A stretch of DNA of 64,000 nucleotides from G942493375 sp942493375. Its GTDB lineage: Bacteria; Armatimonadota; UBA5829. Under the pieces are notes generated by a model that worked only from the letters and a program-made list of their open reading frames with translations, did not search any database and had not been told where the DNA came from. The stretch spans positions 5,208,001 through 5,272,000 of the forward strand of contig OW818698.1 of assembly GCA_942493375.1 (NCBI GenBank), written 5' to 3'. This document shows positions 45,036 through 53,996 of this stretch, piece after piece. Position 1 is the first letter of the stretch, and each line of letters opens with the position of its first letter. The translations under genes and the position numbers were made by a program.

Positions 45036-46790
45036 ATGAAACAGATCCTGGTTGTAGTGTTGCTATTAATGTCGATCTCACCTTATGCAGTAGGTGCTTC
45101 TGAAGATAAGACGACTTCAGGGATAGTAAATGTCAAGGATTATGGTGCGAAAGGCGATGGGATTACCGACGATACCGAGGCCATCCGCAGTGCAGTTAAG
45201 GCTGCTGCCGCTGTAGTTTGCAGGCCTGTCCCTGGTCAGCTTTCATACTATCTTGCCGGACCTTCCCTTGTGTTTCCTGCTGGTGAATATGTCATCAGTG
45301 ATGAGATTGACATTGAAGCACACGTTCAGATAGTCAGGGGAGAAGGGACCGCTGTTATTCGCCAGTTGGACACATCGAAGGGTTGCTTCATATCGAAATA
45401 TGCCTGGCGGATGACAATCAGTTCTCTAACATTCCTGGGCGGTAAGGATCAGGTAAGTCTTTTTAACCCTAACATAGACGCAGGTCAGCTGATAATCAGG
45501 GACTGTAAGTTCTTTTATGCATCCGGTTTTGGATTGAAGACCGATGTGTTGTCTACAACAGTCAAAGTTGAGGACTGCGAGTTTGTTGAGTGCTACCAGG
45601 CGTGGTATCTGAACCGGTGTGATCAGTCTATTATGCGGGACTGTTGGATAACCAGCAACAAGAATATGGCAGACAAGGCGGCAATCGAAAACCGGGGACT
45701 GCGGATGACTATTGAGAACCTGACTGGCGTACCGCTGGTAAGTGGTCAAAACCAGAGGTGGATTGACAACTACGGGCGTATATTGACCATGAAGCAGTGC
45801 AGGTTTGGTGCAGAGGGAGGCGGTATTACTCCTGTATACAACTTTGCAAGATATGTAAGAAGCAATGATCCATGGTTCCAGAAAAAAATCTGTGAATCTA
45901 TCATAATAGATGATTGCTATGTTTCAGCGAACGGAAACAGCCGCGCCAACTGTGCTGTCTACTGCCTGGAAGTCCCAAATTCGATCAGTATCACGCGGTG
46001 TATACTTGTTGGAAGCCAGTCAATAAAAATCGATCCTGCTGTTGATCTCAAAAAGTATTTCAAGAACGTGGGTGTAAAGAGCCTTGCATTTTCAGTAAAG
46101 GACTGCATACTCGCTGCAGGCACATCGGACAATGGATATACACTCCCTAAATCGTTGTTGAAACCCATCGTGCGATCGATTGATGATACCCGATATCTCA
46201 CAGACAAAGAGACAGCAGATGCGATATCAAATACAAAGAAAGAACTGTTGAAAAAAGCCAATGAACCAATGCCAAACTCGGAATGGAATGGACACAAGCA
46301 GCAGGCAAGTCCGGATAAGTTTGTGGACCTGTTGAAAGGTTCCGGTTTTATCGGAGGTTTGTCTCAAAAATATACAAAGGGTGTTGCGATAAGTAAGAAT
46401 GGCAGTGGTGCAGTTATTCTATTTCGTTACGATTCTAATGGATCAGGTCCATATGAGCCTTTAGTGCTCAATGTGAAGATTGATCTGGACAAATATCCCT
46501 GGCTTAGCTGGAGACAAAGAGAAGGAACAGCTGCCGGCTCGCTTATTCTTACTATATTGGATAAGAGTACCCAAACCCTTCACACACCCTACGCAGAGAC
46601 ATTCGACAAGGTGTATGATTATCATGCTGACGATCTCCGGAAGATAATCGGAAGCGGTGGTATAAAAGACCTTGAGATCAAGTGGTATCCGATTACGTGG
46701 GGAATGAAGAGTCCTTTGGAGTCCGACTGGTTCTTCGGTAAAGCAGGGCAATATGTAGCGTTGGATTTCTTTCGCGCCGAATCAGAATGA
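45036..46790 (+). CDS. Exported right-handed beta-helix protein (pectate lyase superfamily / GH28-like)
   Basis: 584 residues with a signal peptide ending near AVGA. The opening VNVKDYGAKGDGITDDTEAIRSAV is the hallmark of the Pectate_lyase_3/GH28 parallel beta-helix superfamily. Repeated rungs (LIIRDCKFFYA, VKVEDCEFVEC, MRDCWITSNK, IIIDDCYVSAN, ITRCILVGS) span about 30-370. The last 180 residues form a separate domain that I do not recognise (WNGHKQQASPDKF onward), probably sugar-binding. The typical GH28 catalytic Asp trio is not obvious, so it may be a lyase, an epimerase or a binder. Operon position beside a GH30-like gene fits plant cell-wall breakdown. Confidence 0.8.
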   Translation: MKQILVVVLLLMSISPYAVGASEDKTTSGIVNVKDYGAKGDGITDDTEAIRSAVKAAAAVVCRPVPGQLSYYLAGPSLVFPAGEYVISDEIDIEAHVQIVRGEGTAVIRQLDTSKGCFISKYAWRMTISSLTFLGGKDQVSLFNPNIDAGQLIIRDCKFFYASGFGLKTDVLSTTVKVEDCEFVECYQAWYLNRCDQSIMRDCWITSNKNMADKAAIENRGLRMTIENLTGVPLVSGQNQRWIDNYGRILTMKQCRFGAEGGGITPVYNFARYVRSNDPWFQKKICESIIIDDCYVSANGNSRANCAVYCLEVPNSISITRCILVGSQSIKIDPAVDLKKYFKNVGVKSLAFSVKDCILAAGTSDNGYTLPKSLLKPIVRSIDDTRYLTDKETADAISNTKKELLKKANEPMPNSEWNGHKQQASPDKFVDLLKGSGFIGGLSQKYTKGVAISKNGSGAVILFRYDSNGSGPYEPLVLNVKIDLDKYPWLSWRQREGTAAGSLILTILDKSTQTLHTPYAETFDKVYDYHADDLRKIIGSGGIKDLEIKWYPITWGMKSPLESDWFFGKAGQYVALDFFRAESE

Positions 46791-46835
46791 CTTAATAATA
46801 TACAAATAGACGCAATGTAATAGTGACTGGAGATT

Positions 46836-48053
46836 ATGAAACAGATGACATCACGTGAACGAGTTCTAAAATCACTGAATTTTGAGCAGACAGATCGCAT
46901 ACCGAAGGATTTGGGGGCTATGCGTTCGACAGGAGTCAGTGCATTTGCATATCCGAAATTAGTCGATGCCTTAGGCTTGCCTCCCCGGCTTCCACGGATG
47001 CACGATACATCTCAGATGCTGGCTCTGCCTGATTTGGATGTGCTGGATGCACTGGGTTGCGATGTTGTAACCATAGATGGCGGAGTTACCAACGCTTTTC
47101 AGGAGCCTGAAAAGTGGCACGAATATGATTTCAATGGCAGGCTGCCTGCACTTGTACAATATCCGGAGAATTTTAAAGTAGAAGAAGATGATACCATCGT
47201 GCAGTGGGGCATTTCCAGGATGTCACCCAATGCGTATGTCTTCAATGTCGAACATGCAGGGAATTCTGTGCTTGATTTCGACCAACCGCTGCCATTGCTG
47301 GACCTGAAGCAGTATAAGCAGGATATGATGAGCAATCCTCTGACAGATGAGCAAATCAAACAGGCGGTCGATTTATGTCGGCGGGTCAGAGAGTCAACCG
47401 ACAAGGCTGTATTTTATGCGGACCATCTTAATGCACGAATCGGTATTTGTGGACACGGCGGAATTGCTATCTTCCCCATGATCTGTATGCTGGAACCGGG
47501 ATATGTGCAGGACCTGCACGCGATTTCAATAGAATCTGCTATGGTTGATATGCGGGCACTGCTTCCTGAGATTCGGGATTATGTCGATGTCATAATGACC
47601 GGCTGTGACGACTGGGGAACACAGTGTTCCACTATAGCATCACCGGAGGTATACCAGACCCTTTTCCTGCCATATTATAAACAAGTCAACGATGAAGCAC
47701 ACAGACTTGCGCCGGACATAAAAACATTTATACACACCTGTGGGGCTATATATGAGGTGTTGGATCTGATGGTTGAAAGCAAGTTTGATATCATCAATCC
47801 ATGTCAGTGGCCCGCAGGCGGACATACTTATCAGGAATGGAAAGACAAGCTTAGAAAGCGCGCATCTATCTGGGGTGGAGGTATCAATACGCAGAAGACA
47901 CTCGCATTTGGCAGCATTGAAGATATCAAGACAGAAGCAAGTGAAGTCAGCAAGTACCTTAGCCAGGATGGTGGTTTTATCTTCAACAATATCCACAATC
48001 TACTAGCTGAAGTATCAGCAGAAAAAATCATAGCTCTCTTCGGATCGGCATAG
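46836..48053 (+). CDS. Uroporphyrinogen decarboxylase-family (MtaA/CmuA-like) protein
   Basis: 405 residues, cytosolic. The family opening MTSRERVLKSLNFEQTDRIP and the C-terminal FIHTCGAIYEVLDLMVE and SIWGGGINTQKTLAFG are characteristic of the URO-D superfamily branch that includes corrinoid methyltransferases MtaA, MtbA and CmuA; the His-x-Cys pair would bind zinc. True HemE has a different N terminus and lacks this pair, so haem synthesis is unlikely. Many members of this branch lie in sugar or methoxyl-compound loci of anaerobes, and the reaction is not known. CTGGAG precedes the ATG. It follows the beta-helix gene by 45 bases. Confidence 0.85.
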   Translation: MKQMTSRERVLKSLNFEQTDRIPKDLGAMRSTGVSAFAYPKLVDALGLPPRLPRMHDTSQMLALPDLDVLDALGCDVVTIDGGVTNAFQEPEKWHEYDFNGRLPALVQYPENFKVEEDDTIVQWGISRMSPNAYVFNVEHAGNSVLDFDQPLPLLDLKQYKQDMMSNPLTDEQIKQAVDLCRRVRESTDKAVFYADHLNARIGICGHGGIAIFPMICMLEPGYVQDLHAISIESAMVDMRALLPEIRDYVDVIMTGCDDWGTQCSTIASPEVYQTLFLPYYKQVNDEAHRLAPDIKTFIHTCGAIYEVLDLMVESKFDIINPCQWPAGGHTYQEWKDKLRKRASIWGGGINTQKTLAFGSIEDIKTEASEVSKYLSQDGGFIFNNIHNLLAEVSAEKIIALFGSA

Positions 48054-48106
48054 GCACAGAGCACATGTTTTAGCCTTTGTGTACTGGGTATGTCAATTGT
48101 ACATGG

Positions 48107-48132
48107 GAGTAATTAAGAGTATGAAATTACTC
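48107..48132. promoter_or_regulatory. Inverted repeat upstream of the small exported protein gene
   Basis: GAGTAATT (48107-48114) and AATTACTC (48125-48132) form an 8-bp stem around 10 bases. It could be a weak terminator for the URO-D-like gene or an operator for the next gene. Confidence 0.35.
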
Positions 48133-48180
48133 ATATAAATACACGACTACCTATTGAATACAGTCAGAAAGGACAATTGC

Positions 48181-48732
48181 ATGAAAGTCACATCAAGGCT
48201 TCTATTTGTAATGCTGCTCACCCTGCTGGCTGTCGGTGCGAATGCTAAAACGATGAGCACCAAGGCGGAGCATATAACTGTTCCAAAAGGTCTTCCCGTA
48301 ATTCTTGCGTTCGACCAGGATCTAAGCTCCAAGACAGCCAAAGTTGGAGAGTCCGTAGCTCTCTATGTTAAGGAAGATGTGAAGGTTAACGGTCACATTA
48401 TAATCCCAGCTGGTAAGAAGGTAAGTGCTACAATCAGCCAGGTTGATAAACGGAAGCGATATGGAATCAATGCCAAGATGCGCATTGTGTTCAACCCTAT
48501 CCAATCTAATTATGGTGGTAAGGTCACCTTGATCCCGCGTTCAAAGGGAGAATATATGGGCGGGAGTAAATCTGGTCAAGCTGCAGGCGCCACTGCCGGA
48601 GGTGCGGTTCTACTGGGACCGGTGGGACTGGTCGGAGGTTACTTTGTTGTAGGCAAACCAGTTACTATTAAAGCCGGAGATGAGCTTCCAACAGAAGTTG
48701 CATCAGCTGTAAAACTCCCACTACGGAAATAA
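48181..48732 (+). CDS. Small exported beta-rich protein, function unknown
   Basis: 183 residues from ATG 48181, supported by AAAGGA upstream and an immediate signal peptide (MKVTSRLLFVMLLTLLAVGANA). The earlier ATG at 48154 adds nine polar residues and has no ribosome site. The segment VPKGLPVILAFDQDLSSKTAKVGESVALYVKEDV followed by IPAGKKV (residues about 35-90, cut here into two motifs) recurs in exported proteins of Acidobacteria-like genomes as I remember them. A Gly/Ala-rich hydrophobic patch (about 135-160) may be membrane-associated. No enzymatic motif. A hairpin follows 43 bases after the stop. Confidence 0.7.
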   Translation: MKVTSRLLFVMLLTLLAVGANAKTMSTKAEHITVPKGLPVILAFDQDLSSKTAKVGESVALYVKEDVKVNGHIIIPAGKKVSATISQVDKRKRYGINAKMRIVFNPIQSNYGGKVTLIPRSKGEYMGGSKSGQAAGATAGGAVLLGPVGLVGGYFVVGKPVTIKAGDELPTEVASAVKLPLRK

Positions 48733-48775
48733 CAGGGTCCAGTAACACTGGATAATGCACATGATATATGGAGTG

Positions 48776-48808
48776 CTTCGGTAGTCGAGTAAAATCTGAC
48801 TACCGAAG
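48776..48808 (+). terminator. Terminator-like hairpin
   Basis: CTTCGGTAGTC and GACTACCGAAG form a perfect 11-bp stem with an 11-base loop, followed by the T-rich ATCTCTATTTCTTAT. It suits termination after 48732. Confidence 0.6.
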
Positions 48809-48949
48809 ATCTCTATTTCTTATATAATGTCCACCCCGATCCTTGACTCATATCCCCACCGCAAGTTAACATGCAATCGGTTTGCCATATGCAAACCATA
48901 TTAGAGAATAGAAAACACAACGCAACCGCGTGTGTATGAGGTTTATGAA

Positions 48950-49288
48950 GTGATTACAACTGATTCTGGTTTAATGTATGAAGATAAGACAGTAGGCGAA
49001 GGCGTCGAAGCCAAAGCTGGCGATAGCGTCAGCGTCCATTATACAGGCTGGCTGGACAACGGCAAACAGTTCGATTCATCTAAGAACCCCGGTAGAGATC
49101 CTTTCTCTTTCAAGCTTGGAGCAGGAATGGTCATAAAAGGTTGGGATGAAGGCGTTGCCGGTATGAAAATCGGAGGAGTCCGCGAACTCACGATCCCTGC
49201 AAGCCTGGGTTATGGCTCCAGACCAGTCGGCCCAATACCCGCCGGTTCAACATTGCATTTTGAAGTAGAGCTACTTGGGGTAAAATAG
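48950..49288 (+). CDS. FKBP-type peptidyl-prolyl cis-trans isomerase
   Basis: Proline isomerase and folding helper. From GTG 48950, with GAGGT seven bases upstream, the product is 112 residues, the normal length for a single-domain FKBP; the frame also reaches an earlier GTG at 48932. The fold is complete: VSVHYTGWLDNGKQFDSS, PFSFKLGAGMVIKGWDEG, GGVRELTIPASLGYG and STLHFEVELLGV cover all the conserved active-site aromatics (Y, F, W, Y, F). No signal peptide, so it is cytosolic. It is unrelated to the sugar genes and marks a return to housekeeping functions. Confidence 0.93.
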   Translation: MITTDSGLMYEDKTVGEGVEAKAGDSVSVHYTGWLDNGKQFDSSKNPGRDPFSFKLGAGMVIKGWDEGVAGMKIGGVRELTIPASLGYGSRPVGPIPAGSTLHFEVELLGVK

Positions 49289-49299
49289 ACCACTGAAAA

Positions 49300-49335
49300 A
49301 TTATCCACAGATTTCGCAGATTTGCGCAGATTAGG
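49300..49335 (+). repeat. Single arm of the TTATCCGCAGATTTCGCAGA-type repeat
   Basis: ATTATCCACAGATTTCGCAG and the following GCGCAGATTAGG differ from the left arm at 53848-53884 by only a few bases. There is no opposing arm here. It lies eleven bases after the FKBP stop. Confidence 0.75.
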
Positions 49336-49412
49336 ATATGGAATTTATCGGGGAGGTTGCAGATACCTTCCCGATTAAATTAAACGCAATGCTTTGCAAT
49401 GGAGGCTAATAT

Positions 49413-50777
49413 ATGCGGGATTTGATTGCTGAAGCACTTAAAGGCCATGGAGCCGACTATGTTGAGGTTCGGATTGAGGAATCTGAGCATACCGGGGTTG
49501 CATATCGTGGGCGTGAGCTGGATTCCCTAAGTCGCACATCAGGTCTTGGTGGCAGTGTGCGTGCAGCCGTAAATGGAGGCTGGGGATTTGCTTCATTCAA
49601 CTCTATTGAAGGCCTCAAGTCAAATGTCGATCTGGCTGTGAGACAGGCACGGCTTGTCGGACGGGACAAGACCCAGCTTGCTGCCGTTGAACCAGTAGTC
49701 GATAAAGTGCGTCCGGAGATAGTCAAAGACCCTCGCAGCGTCTCTCTCTCACAAAAAAAGAAGCTGGTTGAGGAGTATACAGACGTTGTATATTCCCTTG
49801 GAGATAAAATCCAGACCAGTGTCGTCAACTACAGAGATACCAGTACCCGACTCTACTATGCCAATACCGATGGCGCATTTATTGATACTCAGTCTATATA
49901 CGTCACGGGTTCCATTCAGGCCGTAGCCAGGAACAACGGTGATATCCAGCCGAATGCTTCCAGTTTTTCATCAACGCGAGACTTCGGGATATTTGAAAAC
50001 CGGCATGATGATGTCCGCAGGATGGCTCAGGCTGCAGTCGATATGCTATCAGCTGAGCACGTTGAAAGCGGCACGTACACGGTTATAGTCGATCCCCAGC
50101 TTGCAGGAATATTTGCCCATGAAGCTTTTGGACATCTCTCCGAAGCTGATGATTATGCAGAGAACCCGCATCTTCGTGAACTGATGACCCTCGGCAGGAA
50201 GTTCGGTGGCAAGCACTTGAATATCATCGATGGTGCCGATATCCCCGGAAGTGGTGGCAGTATTAAATACGACCAGGAGGGTGTACCTAAGACTCCAACT
50301 TATCTGATAAGAGAGGGAGAACTGGTTGGCAGGCTGCATTCCCGTGAAAGCGCTGCAAAGATGGGGGAGACGCCCACAGGAAACGCACGGGCTATCAACT
50401 ACAACCATCCACCGATCGTTAGAATGACCAACACCTACATTGCTCCTGCAGATGCAACGCTGGAGGATATGCTTTCTGAGGTTGAGGATGGGCTTTATGT
50501 GCTTGATTCAATGGGAGGGGAGACCTCCGGCGAGATGTTCACATTCTCCGCTCGAGAGGCTTTCAAGATCAGAAATGGTAAAATTGCCGAACGGGTGCGC
50601 GGGGTGAATCTAACTGGAAACGTCTTTGTGACCCTTGAGAATATCGATGCCATCGGAAACGATATTACGTGGCCGAAGAGAGGCGGAGGCTGCGGTAAGG
50701 GTGGCCAGGCACCGCTGCCGGTTGGTTTTGCAGGACCACACTTCAGAATCCGAAACTGCGTGGTGGGGGGTAAGTGA
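49413..50777 (+). CDS. tldD: TldD-family metalloprotease subunit
   Basis: The 454-residue subunit carries the zinc site of the TldD-TldE heterodimer, which degrades unfolded peptides and in other bacteria matures microcin B17 and cleaves toxin-antitoxin proteins. HEAFGH (H236, E237, H241) is the metal motif, and a Cys in GGGCGKGGQ near residue 430 is the likely third ligand. GGAGG lies eight bases before the ATG. The next gene encodes the partner subunit and starts one base after this stop, so the two are co-translated. The protein is cytosolic. No RiPP precursor or modification gene is adjacent. Confidence 0.93.
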   Translation: MRDLIAEALKGHGADYVEVRIEESEHTGVAYRGRELDSLSRTSGLGGSVRAAVNGGWGFASFNSIEGLKSNVDLAVRQARLVGRDKTQLAAVEPVVDKVRPEIVKDPRSVSLSQKKKLVEEYTDVVYSLGDKIQTSVVNYRDTSTRLYYANTDGAFIDTQSIYVTGSIQAVARNNGDIQPNASSFSSTRDFGIFENRHDDVRRMAQAAVDMLSAEHVESGTYTVIVDPQLAGIFAHEAFGHLSEADDYAENPHLRELMTLGRKFGGKHLNIIDGADIPGSGGSIKYDQEGVPKTPTYLIREGELVGRLHSRESAAKMGETPTGNARAINYNHPPIVRMTNTYIAPADATLEDMLSEVEDGLYVLDSMGGETSGEMFTFSAREAFKIRNGKIAERVRGVNLTGNVFVTLENIDAIGNDITWPKRGGGCGKGGQAPLPVGFAGPHFRIRNCVVGGK

Positions 50778-50778
50778 G

Positions 50779-52077
50779 ATGATAAACGAGATTTTAGAGA
50801 AAGCCAAACTGGTCTCCGACGAAGCAGAGGTTCTTGGAGTCGAGGGTGAAGAGTTCCCGGTTCATTTTGAGAACAACAAACTGAAAACAGCCCTCAGCAG
50901 GTCAGTCAAAGGCTATGCACTGCGTATTATCAAGGATGGCAAGATAGGTTTCTCTTCCACCACAAAACCAAACGCAGCGAATGAACTGGTTGAGTTCGCG
51001 CTGGAGACTGCCGAGTTCGGTCAGCAAGCTTCATTTGAATTTCCCGGTATGCCAGCCACAACTCCATCAGTCAAAGTAATGGACCCAAACGTAGCTGCGA
51101 TATCCGTTGAACGGCTTGTAGAGATCGGTCAGGAGATTCTGGATGCAATCCGCTGCGCCGAACCCGATGCACAGGTCTCTGTTGGTCTGGGTAAGTCTCA
51201 AGGCAGGCAGAGGATTATAAACACCCGTGGGCTGGATGTCTCATATCAAGCTTCAGATTACTCTGTAGGAGCTTCTATAGAGATCATCAGGGGCACAGAT
51301 ATGCTGCAGATTTGGGAAGATGTAGAGTCACGCAGTCTCGTAGACTCAAGTAAACTCGCAGCATCCGTCATTGAAAAAGCCAGAATAGGCAGGGACATCG
51401 TGCCTATAGATGCTGGAACCATGCCCGTGATATTTACCCCAAAAGGTTTCGCCGGCACTCTCGCACTCCCAATCACTCTTGCATTCAATGGCAAGGAAGT
51501 CCTGCAGGGAGCGACCCCGGTTTCAGATAAAGTCGGTCAGCGGATGTTTGATGAGAGACTGTCGATATACGATGATGGCACCATAGATTTCTCAATCGGT
51601 TCCCAGCCCTACGATGATGAAGGCCTGCTGGTCGGCCGTATGCCTTTGATCGAAAAGGGAGTCGTCAGCAATTTCATCTACGACCTGGACAGTGCAGCCA
51701 AAGCAGGCAAGCAATCAACAGCCAATGGCAAAAGAGGTCTGGGTTCGCTGCCGGGGCCGGGTTACAATTCGATAGTAATAGAACCCGGTGACACATCCCT
51801 TGAGGATATGATTAAAGGCATAAAATATGGCCTGTTGATCGACCAGACAATGGGTTCCTGGACCGGAAACATCCGCAGCGGCCAAATCTCCGGCAACGTC
51901 CACTACGGGATCAAAATAGAAAACGGAGAGTTAACCGGCAGAGTAAAAGACGTAATGATAGCCTGCAACGTCTTCGAAGCCCTGAACAACATCCAAACAA
52001 TAGAAAACCAGTCCCACTGGCAAGGCAACCTGTACGCCCCACACATACTCTTCAGCGCATTAAACGTGGCGTCATAA
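50779..52077 (+). CDS. pmbA: TldE/PmbA-family partner subunit
   Basis: 432 residues from ATG 50779, one base after the tldD stop, with a GGGGGT ribosome site inside the end of tldD. The longer open frame to 50635 overlaps tldD by 140 bases and is rejected. It has the TldE/PmbA layout: N-terminal FPVHFENNKLKTALSRSVKGYALRII (split as residues 22-47), the central GMPVIFTPKGFAGTLAL-like stretch (AGTMPVIFTPKGFAGTL) in place of HExxxH, and the C-terminal GSWTGNIRSGQISGNV. The zinc motif is absent, as expected for this non-catalytic partner. Confidence 0.92.
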   Translation: MINEILEKAKLVSDEAEVLGVEGEEFPVHFENNKLKTALSRSVKGYALRIIKDGKIGFSSTTKPNAANELVEFALETAEFGQQASFEFPGMPATTPSVKVMDPNVAAISVERLVEIGQEILDAIRCAEPDAQVSVGLGKSQGRQRIINTRGLDVSYQASDYSVGASIEIIRGTDMLQIWEDVESRSLVDSSKLAASVIEKARIGRDIVPIDAGTMPVIFTPKGFAGTLALPITLAFNGKEVLQGATPVSDKVGQRMFDERLSIYDDGTIDFSIGSQPYDDEGLLVGRMPLIEKGVVSNFIYDLDSAAKAGKQSTANGKRGLGSLPGPGYNSIVIEPGDTSLEDMIKGIKYGLLIDQTMGSWTGNIRSGQISGNVHYGIKIENGELTGRVKDVMIACNVFEALNNIQTIENQSHWQGNLYAPHILFSALNVAS

Positions 52078-52079
52078 CA

Positions 52080-52145
52080 CCCGGGAACGCCAATCTCTTG
52101 ATTGGTGATTTAGATCTCGCCATTTGGGAGGTTGGCGTTCCTGGG
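52080..52145. repeat. GGAACGCCAAYCTC inverted repeat
   Basis: Arms CCCGGGAACGCCAATCTC (52080-52097) and GAGGTTGGCGTTCCTGGG (52128-52145) pair over 18 positions with two mismatches, around 30 bases. It starts three bases after the pmbA stop and may act as a terminator. I saw no second copy in this window. Confidence 0.7.
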
Positions 52146-52212
52146 ATTGCCTGATATCGTCTATAATATCCTCTGAAGTAATCGCACCATGAAACAAGAA
52201 TGAGATATAGCT

Positions 52213-52980
52213 GTGAATTATACATATAATCTATACGATCTACTATTTCCAGACCGGCCAGCAGCAGCCGAATATATGCGCAATCAATCTGGTTCGGACA
52301 TAGCCGTACTACAGAGGTTTACAGGGGCACTTAGTCTGATAAAATTCTGCTTGTTTATGCTACCGCTCTGGCTCGCGTATACTGGACAACTGCATCAGAT
52401 ACTTCGTAATATGCACGTTCAACAGGGTGATAGCACCGTCTATTACTTCGCTGTTAATCCAATATGGATGGCATTTTTGCTGGCAATGTTTGTACTATCA
52501 GTATCAGGTCATATATATCGTCTGCTTCTGCCATTTATGGGAGTCCACAGGATATTAATAGCAGGATATTGCGATCTTCTCCAGTTAACGGATATGAACA
52601 GCGGTAAATTATTACGATTTTCTCTAAAGGTAATTCCAATAATCCTGTTTATATCGTTATTTAAATATACGGCTGATTATACGAGGATATCCGATCAAGG
52701 CATATATATCCACCGCTTTATGAGTGTTGAGAAATATTACGCCTGGAAAGATGTTGGTAGAATTACAGCATCTTATTCAGTCAGCAAATCTAGTCATGCT
52801 AGGAGAAGATATTATTATCCTCAGCAGGAGTATCATTATTATGCTCAGGTCCTGTTCAATGACAGAGAAACATGGGAGCCCAATAGGGATGATGATGTGG
52901 CGGAAGATGCAATTCATTATATACTGCAGCAAAGGAATGCGGTTCCGAATAAGCCGCATATTGATTTAAATGGTGGATAA
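52213..52980 (+). CDS. Membrane protein of unknown function
   Basis: 255 residues from GTG 52213. Three hydrophobic segments near residues 40-60, 78-100 and 135-152, then a basic, tyrosine-rich stretch (SSHARRRYYYPQQEYHYY) and an acidic tail. I recognise no family. A TATAAT-like box lies about 45 bases upstream, without a good -35. Its last 11 bases overlap the next gene, so the two may be translated together. The gene is distinctly AT-rich. Confidence 0.65.
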   Translation: MNYTYNLYDLLFPDRPAAAEYMRNQSGSDIAVLQRFTGALSLIKFCLFMLPLWLAYTGQLHQILRNMHVQQGDSTVYYFAVNPIWMAFLLAMFVLSVSGHIYRLLLPFMGVHRILIAGYCDLLQLTDMNSGKLLRFSLKVIPIILFISLFKYTADYTRISDQGIYIHRFMSVEKYYAWKDVGRITASYSVSKSSHARRRYYYPQQEYHYYAQVLFNDRETWEPNRDDDVAEDAIHYILQQRNAVPNKPHIDLNGG

Positions 52981-53827
52981 TACATTGAAACTACTAACCA
53001 TAGGAAACAGCTTCTCTCAAAACGCCTGCCAGTATCTTGGTGAACTTGCAAAAGCAGGTGGGCATAAGATTCTTCTTGGGCATGCAGATATTGGTGGATG
53101 CCCGTTTGATAAGCATCTGGAAATTGCAGGGCTGGCAGAAGCAAATCCGGACAATATCAATGGAAAACCATACGGTCTGGACTGGCCTGTTATTCCCGGC
53201 AAGGATCTGGGTCGCAAGAGTCTGAAAGAGATGTTGATGCTGGAGGAGTGGGATATCATTACAATCCAGCAGTATAGTTGGATAAGCGATGACTACTCCA
53301 CATATCAACCACACGCCGGTAACCTGTGTGCATACATTAAGTTATATGCACCGAACGCGGAAATCGTTATCCACGAGACCTGGGCTTACAGATGTGATGA
53401 TCCACGTTATACGTCAGGTGATGATTCCCAGGAGAAAATGTACGTCAAACTCCGCAATGCATACCAGAGGCTGGCGTCAGACCTTGTCCTCCGAATGATC
53501 CCGGTAGGAGATGCATTCTATGTGGTCGATAACATCCCAGCCTGGAGCTATAAACCTGCCGCCAGCAAGTCTACCTACCCTGAACTGCCCGACCAGACCC
53601 ACTCCCTCCACTACGGTTGGTATTGGACGAAAAACGAACAAGGAGAAAACGCACTCCAAATGGACGGTCACCACGCCAGCGCCTTAGGCTGCTACCTGGC
53701 AGGCTGCGTTTGGTACGAGTTCCTGTTCAATGATAACGTAGAGAACCTAACCTACGTCCCACCGGAGATATCCGCAGTAGATGCAGTAATCTTGAGAAAG
53801 GCTGCTCATGGGGTTATAAGATTGTAG
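52970..53827 (+). CDS. DUF4886 SGNH-hydrolase-like protein
   Basis: 285 residues, no signal peptide. LLTIGNSFSQNACQYL is the GNSFS block of DUF4886, a relative of SGNH esterases where the Ser is the nucleophile. The second catalytic block is DGHHASALGCYLAGCVW near the C terminus (Asp and His of the dyad), and VIHETWAYR in the middle is also typical. Such proteins may remove acyl groups from sugars, which would suit the GH127 gene downstream, but this is inference. The ATG at 52970 overlaps the previous gene; a TTG at 52985, after GGTGGA, is an alternative start that would begin at KLLTIGNS. Confidence 0.8.
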   Translation: MVDNTLKLLTIGNSFSQNACQYLGELAKAGGHKILLGHADIGGCPFDKHLEIAGLAEANPDNINGKPYGLDWPVIPGKDLGRKSLKEMLMLEEWDIITIQQYSWISDDYSTYQPHAGNLCAYIKLYAPNAEIVIHETWAYRCDDPRYTSGDDSQEKMYVKLRNAYQRLASDLVLRMIPVGDAFYVVDNIPAWSYKPAASKSTYPELPDQTHSLHYGWYWTKNEQGENALQMDGHHASALGCYLAGCVWYEFLFNDNVENLTYVPPEISAVDAVILRKAAHGVIRL

Positions 53828-53847
53828 GGTTGAGTGTAATGGCTTTT

Positions 53848-53973
53848 ATTATCCGCAGATTTCGCAGATTTACGCAGATTAGGGAGAGAATGTATTAGAT
53901 AGTCATCGCAACACATATACACTGCAATTCCCTTTTCCCTAATCTGCGAAAATCTGCGAAATCTGCGGATAAT
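53848..53973. repeat. Inverted TTATCCGCAGATTTCGCAGA-type repeat
   Basis: 37-base arms (53848-53884 and 53937-53973) are complementary except for one base, with a 52-base centre. The sequence belongs to the widely dispersed CAGATTTCGCAGATTA family of bacterial repeats. A lone arm is at 49300-49335. It fills the gap before the GH127 gene. Confidence 0.9.
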
Positions 53974-53996
53974 TCCTAAAATCAGGAGTCTGAATC

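Noticed and set aside
50635..50778. N-terminal extension of the PmbA-like gene
   Set aside because: It overlaps tldD by 140 bases; ATG 50779 directly after the tldD stop has a good ribosome site and matches the family start.
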